DNA of 64,000 nt. Source: Caldilineaceae bacterium (GTDB lineage Bacteria > Chloroflexota > Anaerolineae > Caldilineales > Caldilineaceae). Of the stretch, positions 1-7,930 are shown one piece after another (the stretch's first letter is position 1; each line of letters starts with the position of its first letter). The position numbers and the translations under genes were made by a program. The notes below the pieces were generated by a model, which was not told the origin of the DNA, did no database searches, and was given only the letters and a program-made list of their open reading frames with translations. Location: assembly GCA_958295845.1 (NCBI GenBank), contig OY282376.1, positions 1,067,022 through 1,131,021 on the forward strand. The letters are read 5' to 3'.

Positions 1-148
1 TCTCTACGCCGGCATGAGCGGCGGCAACATCAAGCTCATGCCTCCCCCATTGAACGGCTGGACCGCATACCGCGACTTCGCGCCCTTCGCCAAAAAGAGC
101 TTCCGGCAATGGTGGCGCCAACGCAAAAAACTGCAGGGGCAAACGTGA
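1..148 (+). CDS. lutB: LutB-type iron-sulfur protein, C-terminal end (partial)
   Basis: Only the last 48 residues are inside the window; the frame opens at base 2 and ends at a TGA at 146-148. The tail contains LNGWTAYRDF followed by a basic stretch and resembles the C-terminus of LutB/YkgF, the iron-sulfur subunit of the L-lactate utilisation complex LutABC. LutC follows 48 bases later on the same strand, which supports the assignment. The upstream ferredoxin domains and cysteine clusters lie outside the window, so function rests on context and the conserved tail. Confidence 0.75.
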   Translation, partial: LYAGMSGGNIKLMPPPLNGWTAYRDFAPFAKKSFRQWWRQRKKLQGQT

Positions 149-196
149 AAACGCTTCCCAAACGCCCCGGCACGCTATACTCTGGACTGAAGACAA

Positions 197-961
197 ATGA
201 CCGTACGTGATACAATCCTGACCCGCCTCCGCGAGACCCTGAGCCAGCCCCACCTGCCCTTCCCGCCCGCGCACAGCGAACCGCTCACCCACACCGAGCG
301 CATGACCGTCACCCACGCCCCCGCCGATATCTGGGCGCAGGCCCAACGCTTCCAGCAGGAGCTGCACGCCGTAAAAGGCAGCTGCGAACTGCTCGAAACC
401 GTCACCGAAGCCCGCCTGTCCGTCGTCTCACGCTTGCAGCTCTGGCTCGAAGAAGAACAGGCCGCCCGCAAGACCGTAGACGCCGAACGCCCGGAGGATT
501 GGCAGGTCCTCTGCTGGCCGCTCGATCAGCTACAAATCGAAGGGTTGTCCGTCATCCTCAAAGAAGTCGGCTTCAAACTGATCGAACCGACCGACCTGCA
601 CGACCCCCAGCAGCGCGACAGCATTCGCACCGTCCGCGCCGGCATCACCACCGTCGAAGCCGCCTTTGCCAGCACCGGCTCCTTCGTCGTCGGTGGCCGC
701 GGCGCCAACGCCCGCGCCGCCAGCCTGACACCCTTCCGCCACCTGGTCGTCATCCCCTTCAGCAAACTCTTCGCCACCGGCGAAGACTGGCTCGCCCAGA
801 TGCGTCACGCCGGCAAACTCGACAACTACCTGCGCCAGAGCCGCAACCTTTCCATCATCACCGGCCCCAGCAAATCCGCCGACCTCGAAGGCTACCTGAC
901 CATGGGCGTCCACGGCCCCAAAGTCGTCCACGCCATCCTCTTCGACGACCTGCAACAATAG
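197..961 (+). CDS. lutC: LutC-like LUD-domain protein (lactate utilisation)
   Basis: 254 aa. The LUD fold is recognisable in the C-terminal half: a glycine-rich segment GGRGANARAAS near residue 160, then HLVVIPFSKLF, and the family's closing signature ITGPSKSADLE...GVHGPK near residues 218-237. LutC works with LutA and LutB to oxidise L-lactate to pyruvate in the cytoplasm. The gene follows the lutB end by 48 bases, so the two are probably co-transcribed. Codon use is strongly C-ending, as in the next several genes. No strong Shine-Dalgarno is visible; the start is the first in-frame ATG after lutB. Confidence 0.88.
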   Translation: MTVRDTILTRLRETLSQPHLPFPPAHSEPLTHTERMTVTHAPADIWAQAQRFQQELHAVKGSCELLETVTEARLSVVSRLQLWLEEEQAARKTVDAERPEDWQVLCWPLDQLQIEGLSVILKEVGFKLIEPTDLHDPQQRDSIRTVRAGITTVEAAFASTGSFVVGGRGANARAASLTPFRHLVVIPFSKLFATGEDWLAQMRHAGKLDNYLRQSRNLSIITGPSKSADLEGYLTMGVHGPKVVHAILFDDLQQ

Positions 962-1047
962 AAAAATGGCGACCACACAGCCCAGTCAACTTCCGCCCCC
1001 GAGCGAAGCGCTCAGAGCGATTTCTCTCCCCTCGCATTTTTGGGCGG

Positions 1048-1104
1048 TCGTGCCTTCGGCCCTCCCTTGTGCAGGGGCTGCGCCCCCGCAACGCCCCGCC
1101 CTTA
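1048..1104. repeat. Interspersed double-hairpin repeat, copy 1
   Basis: A 57-bp GC-rich element with two consecutive hairpins: GTGCC-ttc-GGCCC, then a G-run/C-run stem around the loop TGC, followed by CAACGCCCCGCCC. A near-identical copy with better-paired stems lies at 5961-6017. It resembles a REP/BIME-type extragenic palindrome. The bases between the lutC stop and this repeat (962-1047) hold no gene; a weak hairpin GAGCG-aag-CGCTC could help terminate lut transcription. Confidence 0.75.
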
Positions 1105-1217
1105 AGACACGCCGATACGACCATATGCCTCCCATCCAGCAGGTCCGCCAGAGATACAATGACCACCGCCAAGCGCCCAATATCAACGCCGCACATGTAC
1201 ACCGCACGCAGCAATAT

Positions 1218-1540
1218 AAAAAGGTGTTCTTACCCGCCATCTCCGAACGAGAAAGGTGTGCTCCGTGGTCCTCAGTGGGCCTCCGTGGTTAAGAAAGGTG
1301 TTCTTAGTGGCCCTTCGTGGTCCTTCGTGGAAAAAAGAGGTGTTCTTAGCCTCACTCCGTGGAAAGAGAAAGGTGTTCTCCGTGGTCCTCAGTGGCCCTC
1401 CGTGGTTAAGAGAGGTGTTCTTAGTGGCCCTTAGTGGTCCTTCGTGGAAAAAAAGAGGTGTTCTAAGCCTCCCTCCGCGGAAAGAGAAAGATGTTCTCCG
1501 TGGTCCTCAGTGGCCCTCCGTGGTTAAAAAGGTGTTCCAA
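1218..1540. repeat. CCGTGG-family repeat cluster A1
   Basis: About 320 bp built from variants of GGTGTTCTCCGTGGTCCTC, CAGTGGCCCTCCGTGG and TTAAGAAAGGTGTTC. There is a higher-order period of 117-118 bp (GAGAAAGGTGT or GAGAAAGATGT starts at 1249, 1366 and 1484), each made of three roughly 39-bp subunits. Apparent reading frames across it are translations of the repeat and not genes. Related copies lie at 4100-4390, 6311-6367 and 10294-10480, always between genes. Bases 1105-1217 show nothing recognisable. Confidence 0.9.
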
Positions 1541-1587
1541 ACAGTCCCTCGCGTCCGATCGCAGTAACATAGACAGGAGTCCTCCAG

Positions 1588-2451
1588 ATGCCAAACCAAC
1601 AAGACCAACAGTTCCACACCCTCATCACCTGCTCCCAACTAGCCGACGCCGACACAACCAACCTGCGCATCGTCGACTGCCGCTTCGACCTCAGCGACAC
1701 CGAAGCCGGCCGCCGCGCCTACACCCAAAGCCATATCCCCGGCGCATCCTACGCCCACCTCGACGAGGACATGTCCGGACCCATCCTGCCTGACGGCACA
1801 GGCGGCCGTCATCCCCTCCCCGACCCGGACGAATTTGCCCGCACCCTCGCCCGCCTCGGCATCAGCAACAACACACGCGTCGTCCTCTACGACGCCAGCG
1901 GCGGCAGCATGGCCTCCCGCATGTGGTGGATGCTGCGCTGGGTCGGCCACGACTCCGTCGCCGTCCTCGACGGCGGCTGGGACGCCTGGACCGCCGCAGG
2001 TCTGCCCACCCGCAGCGGCGAAGAATCTCCGCAACCAGGCAGCTTCACAGCCAGCCCCCGCCCCGAACTGGTCGTCGACGCCGCCGAAATGCTCAGAAAA
2101 ACCGCCAGCGGCGGCGCACTCGTCATCGACGCCCGCGCCGCAGACCGCTTCCGCGGCGAAAACGAGACCCACGACCCCATCGGCGGCCATATCCCCGGCG
2201 CCTCCAACCTGCCCCAATCCGGCAACCTGCGCGACGGCCTCTTCCTCCAACCCGACGAGCTGGCCGCCCGCTTCAGCGAGCTCATGGGCAACAGGCCCCC
2301 GTCCGAAGTCATCTTCTACTGCGGCTCCGGTGTATCAGCCTGCCACAACGCCCTCGCCCTCCAACACGCCGGCATCGGCGAAGCCCGCCTCTACCCCGGC
2401 TCCTGGAGCGACTGGATCACCGATCCCACCCGCCCTACCGCACAGGGGTAG
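1588..2451 (+). CDS. sseA: Thiosulfate/3-mercaptopyruvate sulfurtransferase, two rhodanese domains
   Basis: 287 aa with tandem rhodanese domains (about 12-130 and 155-280). The active-site loop is CGSGVSA with the catalytic cysteine at residue 245, followed by the conserved YPGSWSDWI near residues 264-272. CGSGV[TS]A loops are typical of 3-mercaptopyruvate sulfurtransferases, whereas thiosulfate sulfurtransferases usually carry CRKGVTA, so mercaptopyruvate is the likelier sulfur donor. The first domain has no catalytic cysteine, as expected. The start follows AGGAGTCCTCCAG. It lies just downstream of repeat cluster A1, and its stop codon lies inside a 17-bp tandem repeat. Confidence 0.9.
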   Translation: MPNQQDQQFHTLITCSQLADADTTNLRIVDCRFDLSDTEAGRRAYTQSHIPGASYAHLDEDMSGPILPDGTGGRHPLPDPDEFARTLARLGISNNTRVVLYDASGGSMASRMWWMLRWVGHDSVAVLDGGWDAWTAAGLPTRSGEESPQPGSFTASPRPELVVDAAEMLRKTASGGALVIDARAADRFRGENETHDPIGGHIPGASNLPQSGNLRDGLFLQPDELAARFSELMGNRPPSEVIFYCGSGVSACHNALALQHAGIGEARLYPGSWSDWITDPTRPTAQG

Positions 2452-2507
2452 ACAAAGCACTGGGGTAGACTAAGCACAGGAGTAGACTAAGCACAGGAGT
2501 AGACTAA
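2440..2507. repeat. 17-bp tandem repeat, 4 copies
   Basis: Four head-to-tail copies of GCACAGGAGTAGACTAA, with a few substitutions in the first two. The array starts inside the last codons of the sulfurtransferase (its TAG stop is within copy 1) and runs to the stop codon of the convergent methyltransferase. The repeat therefore fills the whole junction between two convergent genes. Confidence 0.85.
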
Positions 2508-3076
2508 ACACTGCAGGACCGGCGCAGTAGAATCCACAACGAATCCCCCTCGTCTATCTCCGTGTACCGGGCACACGCAACCTTGTCGAACTCTGGGCCG
2601 ATGACCGCTGTAAGCGACGCGTCTGTGTAATAAGTGAACCGCAGCCCGTGGTGTTCTTCCGTTCCCTCACCGTACCAGAAGGAGTGCAATACCAGGCCGT
2701 TCCCATTCACTCTCGCCGCCTGCAGTCGTAGAGATTTCCGCAGTTCCTCCACACGCAGGTGATGCAGCACTTTGTTCGAATAAATGGCGTCGAAACGTCG
2801 CTCCGTCTCCAGCGTCACTGCATCCAGCAGCAATACATCGGCATCCGGATGGTCCCGGCAATAGCGGCGCAAAAACGCCTCCGACCGGTCCGATCCGGTC
2901 GCGGCAAACGCCTCCGCCAGCAGGGCCACGTCCTTTCCCGGCCCCATGCCCAACTCCAGCACCGTCGAGCCCGGCGACAGGTGCTTCTTCAAAACATCTA
3001 CCAGTTCTCTTCCGTCGTAGCCCTCCGCAGTCTGCACGTATGATTCGACGTTCTTCTCTTCGTCATAAAAATCCAT
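2504..3076 (-). CDS. Class I SAM-dependent methyltransferase
   Basis: 190 aa. Motif I of the Rossmann-like methyltransferase fold is VLELGMGPGKD at residues 39-49. An acidic loop after strand 2 (GSDRSEAFLRR) and a motif IV-like segment FDAIYSNKVLHHL follow. The substrate cannot be deduced; YSNKVLHHL resembles ubiquinone/menaquinone and small-molecule methyltransferases (Methyltransf_11/25). It stands alone, convergent with the sulfurtransferase and divergent from the isomerase at 3170. The final residues overlap the 17-bp repeat array. Confidence 0.85.
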   Translation of the reverse strand: MDFYDEEKNVESYVQTAEGYDGRELVDVLKKHLSPGSTVLELGMGPGKDVALLAEAFAATGSDRSEAFLRRYCRDHPDADVLLLDAVTLETERRFDAIYSNKVLHHLRVEELRKSLRLQAARVNGNGLVLHSFWYGEGTEEHHGLRFTYYTDASLTAVIGPEFDKVACARYTEIDEGDSLWILLRRSCSV

Positions 3077-3169
3077 GCAACCGCTCTCTCCCGCAATATG
3101 AGCCTATCCACAAAGTATGTGTCATAATTACGCGGCACTTTCATTAACCGATTCCAGAGGACCTACCCA

Positions 3170-4039
3170 ATGAAAACGCGAACAGGCAACTTCCCCATCG
3201 GCTTCCGCCAAGTCAACGTCAACTGGCAGCGAGATATCCCCTCGCTCGTGGAATGGACCGTCGCCAACGGCCTGGAGGTCATCGACCTGACGACCGATTC
3301 CCCTGCTGCCGTCAATGCGGTCTCAGAGGCAGGCCTCCGCATCGGCTCCATCGACCTGCCCGACAACAGAGGCATGATCGCCGCCGACCCCGCCCGCCGC
3401 GCCGAAGCCCTCGCCCGCAACAGCGACAGCATTCGCTCCTGCACAGCCAGCGGCCCCCAGAACTTCTTCGCCGTCATGCTGCCCGAAGACCCCGCCCTGC
3501 CGCGCATCGAAAACCACGGCTACATGGTCGAGAGCTTCGCCGCGCTCGCCGGCGTCCTAGAAGAAAGCGGCTCCCACTACGTCATCGAAGGCTGGCCCGG
3601 CCCCGGCGCCCTCTGCTGCACGCCCGAGTCCTACCGCGCCTTCTTCCGCGACGTCCCCTCACCTGCCATGAGCGTCAACTACGACCCCTCCCACCTGATC
3701 CGCATGGGCATCGACCCCCTGCGCTTCCTCACCGAATTCGTCGATCGCGTCCGCCACGTGCACGGCAAAGACACCGAAATCATCGCCGATAACCTCTACG
3801 AATACGGCCACGAACAGCCGGCCACCTTCGTCGAGCGCATCGCCTACGGCGCCCACAGCTGGCGCTACACCATACCCGGCCAGGGCCTCTTCCGCTGGAA
3901 CGAAGGACTGCGCATCCTCGCCGAAAACGGCTACAACGGCGCAGTCTCAATCGAGCTCGAAGATTCCAACTTCAACGGCGCCGAAGAATCCGAAAAATGG
4001 GGAATCCTACACGGCGCCAACTTCCTGGCCGGCTGCTGA
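3170..4039 (+). CDS. Sugar phosphate isomerase/epimerase-type TIM-barrel protein
   Basis: 289 aa of the AP-endonuclease-2/xylose-isomerase-like TIM barrel family (IolE/hydroxypyruvate isomerase superfamily). Likely metal ligands in the usual order: Glu in VIEGWPG (about 142), Asp in VNYDPSHL (about 171), His in HVHGKDTE (about 205) and Glu in VSIELED (about 266). These enzymes isomerise or epimerise sugars and inositol derivatives in the cytoplasm; the substrate is unknown. The start follows CCAGAGGACC. It is not closely linked to another gene, and its 3' flank is a repeat cluster. Confidence 0.82.
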   Translation: MKTRTGNFPIGFRQVNVNWQRDIPSLVEWTVANGLEVIDLTTDSPAAVNAVSEAGLRIGSIDLPDNRGMIAADPARRAEALARNSDSIRSCTASGPQNFFAVMLPEDPALPRIENHGYMVESFAALAGVLEESGSHYVIEGWPGPGALCCTPESYRAFFRDVPSPAMSVNYDPSHLIRMGIDPLRFLTEFVDRVRHVHGKDTEIIADNLYEYGHEQPATFVERIAYGAHSWRYTIPGQGLFRWNEGLRILAENGYNGAVSIELEDSNFNGAEESEKWGILHGANFLAGC

Positions 4040-4168
4040 CAAAAATACCCAAAGCCTCCAAGCGTCAAACCTGCAGCCACAAACGCTCCTCTTCGCGTCC
4101 CACCGCGGACAAAGGAGCTCCCGCTGCCGTTCTCCGTGGCCCTTAGTGGCCCTCCGTGGACAAAAGAA

Positions 4169-4390
4169 GTTGCCGTTGCCGTTCTCCGCGCCCCTCCGTG
4201 TCCTCCGTGGCAAAAGGAAGTCGCCGTTGCCGTTCTCCGCGCCCCTCCGTGTCCTCCGTGGCAAAAAGAAGTTGCCGTTGCCGTTCTCCGCGCCCCTCCG
4301 TGTCCTCCGTGGCAAAAAGAAGTTGCCGTTGCCGTTCTCCGCGCCCCTCCGTGTCCTCCGTGGTTAAAAGAAGTTGCCGTCGCCGTCAAA
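4169..4390. repeat. 51-bp tandem repeat cluster A2
   Basis: Four 51-bp units begin at 4169, 4220, 4271 and 4322, with a partial fifth from 4373. Each contains GTTGCCGTTGCCGTTCTCC, then CCTCCGTGTCCTCCGTGG and AAAAGAA. A less regular copy precedes it from about 4100. It shares the CTCCGTGG core with cluster A1. Because 51 is a multiple of three, open frames run through it on both strands; these are not genes. The rest of 4040-4397 holds nothing else. Confidence 0.92.
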
Positions 4391-4397
4391 AACCCCC

Positions 4398-5807
4398 CTA
4401 AAACTCAAATGCCTCATGCAACGCCGGCACAACCACATCACCATGCCCATCCTCCCGCAGCCTACCCGCCAGTGCGCCCGCCCCCTCCGGCTCCCCATGA
4501 ACCAGAAAGACCCTCTGCAGCCGCTCCCTGTCAAAATGCGACGCCCACGCCACCAGCTCCGCCTGGTCCGCGTGCGCGCTATACCCATTGATCCGCGCAA
4601 CCTCCGCCCGCACCTCGTACTCTTCCCCAAAAATCCTCACCCTCTCGCTCCCCTCCAGAATGCGCCGCCCCAGCGTATGCTGCGCCTGAAAGCTTACAAA
4701 CAACACCGTGTTCTCCGCACGCGTAATATTGTTCTTCAGATGGTGAAGAATCCGCCCGCTCTCAGCCATCCCGCTCGCGCTGATGATAATCGCCGGCTCC
4801 CTCAGATGATTCAACTGCTTACTCCGCCGCACCTCCCGCACATACTCAATCCGCGGATAGTCAAACGGGCTTCGCCGCCGCCCATCCTCCAGAAAAGTCT
4901 GCACACCCGTGTCCCACGACTCAGGATGCATCCGGAACACATCCGTCGCGTTCACCGCCAGCGGGCTGTCCACAAACACAGGGATCTCCGGGATATCCCC
5001 GCTCGCATCCAGCTGGTTCAGAGCGAACACGATCTCCTGCGTCCGTCCCACCGCGAACGAGGGTATAATCACCTTCCCTCGCCGCCGCGCCGTCTCGCAA
5101 ACCACCTCCCGCAACCGCCTCAGCGCCTTATCGTACCGTCCGTGCAGCCGCGCCCCGTACGTGCTCTCCATGATCAGCAGGTCCGCCGCCCTCGCCGTCG
5201 CTGGGCTCCGCAGCAGCGCGATCTCCTCCCGACCCAGATCCCCGCTGAACACCAGCCGCCAGGTCTTCCCGCTCGCGAACTCCTCGACATTCAGCTCCAC
5301 AAACGATGAACCCAGAATATGCCCCGCGTTCCGGAAAGTGAGCGTCACCCCGTTCGCGATCGGCACAGGCCGCCCCTCGCCCACGCTCACAAACAGCGGC
5401 AGCGTATCCCTCGCATCATCTTGCGTGTAGATCGGCTCCACCGGCGGCTCCCCCCTGCGGCTCCGCCTGCGATTCAGATACTCCACATCCTTCTCCTGGA
5501 TGTAACCGCTGTCCATCAGCATGTATGCCGACAAATTCCGCGTCGCCGCCGTGCACCACACATTTCCGCCAAACCCCTGCTTCACCAGGTTCGGCAGCTT
5601 CCCCGTATGGTCGATGTGAGCGTGGCTCAGCACCACACAGTCGATCGACGCCGGCTCCCACGGAAAGTTCAGATTGCGCGCATACGTATCGCCCCGCCGC
5701 CCCTGAAACAGCCCGCAGTCCAGCAGAATACGCTGCCCGTTCACCTCCAGCAGGTGCATCGACCCCGTCACCTCCTGCGCCGCCCCATGAAATGTAAGCC
5801 TCATCAA
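4398..5807 (-). CDS. MBL-fold/beta-CASP RNA exonuclease-like hydrolase
   Basis: 469 aa. The metallo-beta-lactamase signature HAHIDH sits at residues 62-67, preceded by the strand LLDCGLFQG. The second half has the beta-CASP features: [11 protein letters not shown] near 218, a proline/serine-rich SASGMAESG near 343, and the C-terminal NGYSAHADQ near 418 with VHGE near 439. This is the layout of bacterial YsH1/CPSF73-like proteins, which process RNA with two zinc ions. Length and motifs are complete. It is transcribed alone, with repeats on both sides. Confidence 0.9.
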   Translation of the reverse strand: MMRLTFHGAAQEVTGSMHLLEVNGQRILLDCGLFQGRRGDTYARNLNFPWEPASIDCVVLSHAHIDHTGKLPNLVKQGFGGNVWCTAATRNLSAYMLMDSGYIQEKDVEYLNRRRSRRGEPPVEPIYTQDDARDTLPLFVSVGEGRPVPIANGVTLTFRNAGHILGSSFVELNVEEFASGKTWRLVFSGDLGREEIALLRSPATARAADLLIMESTYGARLHGRYDKALRRLREVVCETARRRGKVIIPSFAVGRTQEIVFALNQLDASGDIPEIPVFVDSPLAVNATDVFRMHPESWDTGVQTFLEDGRRRSPFDYPRIEYVREVRRSKQLNHLREPAIIISASGMAESGRILHHLKNNITRAENTVLFVSFQAQHTLGRRILEGSERVRIFGEEYEVRAEVARINGYSAHADQAELVAWASHFDRERLQRVFLVHGEPEGAGALAGRLREDGHGDVVVPALHEAFEF

Positions 5808-5839
5808 CCCCTACCCCCTATAGTCTACTAACCACAAAT

Positions 5840-5949
5840 CACTGACCACTGACCACTGACCACTGACCACTGACCACTGACCACTGACCACTGACCACTG
5901 ACCACTGACCACTGACCACTGACCACTGACCACTGACCACTGACCACTG
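5840..5949. repeat. 7-bp minisatellite (CACTGAC)n
   Basis: A perfect head-to-tail run of CACTGAC, about 15.7 copies over 110 bp, in the spacer upstream of the beta-CASP gene. No interruptions are visible. A second 7-bp array of different sequence lies at 7349-7439. Confidence 0.97.
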
Positions 5950-5960
5950 CAGTTGTGCGT

Positions 5961-6017
5961 TCGGGCCTTCGGCCCTCCCTTGTGCGGGGGCTGCGCCCCC
6001 GCAACGCCCCGCCCTTA
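5961..6017. repeat. Interspersed double-hairpin repeat, copy 2
   Basis: Near-identical to 1048-1104 but with intact stems: GGGCC-ttc-GGCCC, then GCGGGGGC-tgc-GCCCCCGC, followed by AACGCCCCGCCCTTA. Copy 1 carries single mismatches in both stems, so this copy may be closer to the ancestral form. Confidence 0.8.
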
Positions 6018-6108
6018 CTAGACCACCGTGCTAATTCTTCCCCAGCAATGTTTCTAGAGAAAGGTGTTTAGCCAACAATGTCTCCTCCCCCTACCGTCAG
6101 TCCCGACG

Positions 6109-6163
6109 GCAGTTCCCCTGCAGTTCCCCTGCCGTTCCCCCGCAGTTCCCCCTGCAGTTCCTC
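6109..6163. repeat. 11-bp direct repeat, about 5 copies
   Basis: Five degenerate copies of GCAGTTCCCCT (variants GCCGTTCCCCC and GCAGTTCCTCC) lie immediately upstream of the lexA promoter. Each contains GTTCC, which resembles half of a GAAC-N4-GTTC SOS box, but no properly spaced partner is present within the array. Confidence 0.75.
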
Positions 6164-6172
6164 CCCCCGCTG

Positions 6173-6260
6173 GAACATTCGTGCGCGCAAGGACTTGACA
6201 CCGCACAGATGTTCTTGTATAATTGGGATATGAATTGGGAAATACCCGTGAAAATTGGGA
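6173..6260 (+). promoter_or_regulatory. lexA promoter with two candidate SOS boxes
   Basis: A consensus sigma-70-type promoter: TTGACA at 6195-6200, a 17-bp spacer, TATAAT at 6218-6223. Two imperfect GAAC-N4-GTTC palindromes flank the -35: GAAC-ATTC-GTGC (6173-6184) and GCAC-AGAT-GTTC (6203-6214), the second inside the spacer. Each differs from the Gram-positive-type LexA box by one base. Three direct repeats of AATTGGGA follow (6221, 6233, 6253). The promoter lies about 240 bases upstream of lexA, leaving a long leader that contains repeat copy A3. LexA binding is inferred. Confidence 0.6.
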
Positions 6261-6310
6261 AAACCGTCCACCTATACACACATCAAGAAACAGTGGCGGC
6301 CCTGAATGGC

Positions 6311-6367
6311 TTAAGAAAGGTGTTCTCCGTGGTCCTCTGTGGCCCTCCGTGGTTAAAAAGGTGTTCC
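6311..6367. repeat. CCGTGG-family repeat copy A3
   Basis: A single copy of the interspersed repeat (TTAAGAAAGGTGTTCTCCG, then TGGTCCTCTGTGGCCCTCCG and GGTTAAAAAGGTGTTC) in the lexA leader, between the promoter and the start codon. The flanking TTAA(G/A)AAAGGTGTTC forms direct terminal repeats of about 14 bp around a 30-bp core. Confidence 0.85.
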
Positions 6368-6462
6368 CTATAACCTGCAACAAGAAACCCAACCAATGAT
6401 CTCGCAATTCTCAACACAGACAAACGCCAACCATCCCTAATCAACCCGAAAGGAGCAAGAAC

Positions 6463-7155
6463 ATGAAACTTTCCGAACGCCAAAAGAGCATGCTCGCCTT
6501 CATCGCCGAATTCGTCGAGGAAAACAACTACCCGCCCTCTATCCGCGACATCGGCACCGCCTGCAGTATCTCCAGCACCTCCGTCGTCAAATACAACCTT
6601 ACCAAACTGGAGCGGGACAAGCTGATCAGGCGCGAGAAAGAAGTCAGCCGCGGCCTCAGCCTCGACTGGGCCCGCCTCCAGGAAGCAGGCCTTGCCGCCG
6701 ACCTCGCCGGCGCACCCGCTGCCCAACAGGCCGCCGACGGCTCCGCCTTCACCTTCTTCCAGGTACCCGTCCTCGGCTACATCGCTGCCGGCGAGCCTAT
6801 CCAGGTCGAGACCGCCGACCACTACACCGCCGACGAATGGCTCGAGCTCAACGAGACCCTCTACCGCAATCCTGATCAGCTCTACGCCCTCCGCGTCCAG
6901 GGCGACTCCATGATCGACGCCAGCGTCCTCGACGGCGACATCGTCATCCTGCGGCACCAGGAGCGCGCCGAAAACGGCGAAATGGTCGCCGCCTGGATCG
7001 ACACCCAGAACGAGACCACCCTCAAACACTTCTTTCTCGAAGGCGACCAGGTCAGACTGCAGCCGGCCAACCCCAGCTATCCCGAAATGTTCCTGCCCGC
7101 CGCCGAAGTGAGCGTCAAGGGCAAAGTGGTCTCGGTTATCCGTCAGCTCGAATAA
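6463..7155 (+). CDS. lexA: LexA repressor, SOS response
   Basis: 230 aa. The N-terminal winged helix-turn-helix (residues 1-65) contains YPPSIRDIG and STSVVKYNLTKLE, where LexA contacts its operator. The S24 peptidase domain has the self-cleavage site Ala109-Gly110, the nucleophile Ser149 in GDSM and the general base Lys188 in TTLKHF, so RecA-stimulated autocleavage should work. AAAGGAG precedes the ATG by 9 bases. It appears monocistronic. The upstream region carries a strong promoter with LexA-box-like palindromes, consistent with autoregulation. Confidence 0.97.
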   Translation: MKLSERQKSMLAFIAEFVEENNYPPSIRDIGTACSISSTSVVKYNLTKLERDKLIRREKEVSRGLSLDWARLQEAGLAADLAGAPAAQQAADGSAFTFFQVPVLGYIAAGEPIQVETADHYTADEWLELNETLYRNPDQLYALRVQGDSMIDASVLDGDIVILRHQERAENGEMVAAWIDTQNETTLKHFFLEGDQVRLQPANPSYPEMFLPAAEVSVKGKVVSVIRQLE

Positions 7156-7348
7156 CATCGGCCCTCTGCAAAAAAAGGACATGCGGGGTCTAGCCTCAAT
7201 TCAGCCACCCGCACACAGCCCGTCGCACAAGCCGATCCCCCGGCTGCGTCCTCCTCCCCCCAAACGCCGCCGCCACCCGTGCGGTCCCGAAAGCGTACCC
7301 CCCAACTGGTCCATCCCCGCGCCCTGCGCACCCCGCATCCAAAATAAT

Positions 7349-7439
7349 ACGCAACACGCAACACGCAACACGCAACACGCAACACGCAATACGCAATACG
7401 CAATACGCAATACGCAATACGCAATACGCAATACGCAAT
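7349..7439. repeat. 7-bp minisatellite (ACGCAAC/T)n
   Basis: Thirteen perfect 7-bp units: five of ACGCAAC, then eight of ACGCAAT. The clean block switch suggests expansion from two founder variants. The rest of the 328-bp gap after lexA (7156-7483) contains no recognisable gene or terminator. Confidence 0.97.
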
Positions 7440-7483
7440 ACGCCGCCCACTCCCCGCTCCACCTGAGTCCACATGCTGCCCAG

Positions 7484-7819
7484 CTACCGTTCCCCCAAGC
7501 CCTCCTCTTCCACCAACCGCGCCAGCTCCCGCCGCACCTCCGACCGCCGTTCCAGCAGATAATTGAACTGCTCATCACACCCCGCAATCGGCGCCGGATA
7601 CCTGCTGATCTCCTCCTGTATGCGCCTCCTCTCAGCCTCCAGCCGCGTCCGCGCCTCCTGTATCTCTGCCCCCCGTTCCGCCTGCTCGCGTCCCATCGCC
7701 ACCGTCCCCCCGTCTCCGTCCGCCGCACTCGCTCCACCTGATTCCGACACGTGACCTCCCCCCAAACGAGCCGATCCCCCCAAAAAACAGGACTCCATTG
7801 TAGCACGCCAACTCGCCAC
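7484..7819 (-). CDS. Small coiled-coil protein, unknown function
   Basis: Up to 111 aa. The C-terminal 70 residues look genuinely coding: heptad-rich, charged segments (EIQEARTRLEAERRRIQEE and ERRSEVRRELARLVEEE) flank a short turn, YPAPIAGCDEQFNYLLE. The first 40 residues are low-complexity, so translation may start at the internal ATG at 7696 (MGREQ), which follows a G-rich stretch. No domain is recognised; a helical hairpin is the best description. Flanked by a minisatellite on one side and the hairpin-repeat array on the other. Confidence 0.5.
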   Translation of the reverse strand: MASWRATMESCFLGGSARLGGGHVSESGGASAADGDGGTVAMGREQAERGAEIQEARTRLEAERRRIQEEISRYPAPIAGCDEQFNYLLERRSEVRRELARLVEEEGLGER

Positions 7820-7930
7820 CTCCGCTTTCCACCCTTACCGTTTCCTCCACCGCCAAACTCAGTAAGGGCATCCCCCGTGAGTGCCCTACAAGGTCAATCC
7901 CCCGCACACCCAGAACATCATCACCCGCGC

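Noticed and set aside
3101..3110. TATCCACA near 3104 as a DnaA box
   Set aside because: One short match with no second box or AT-rich region is not evidence for an origin.
3931..4389. Minus-strand frame through the 51-bp repeats
   Set aside because: It is a translation of the repeat (HGGHGGARR type) and overlaps a clear isomerase gene.
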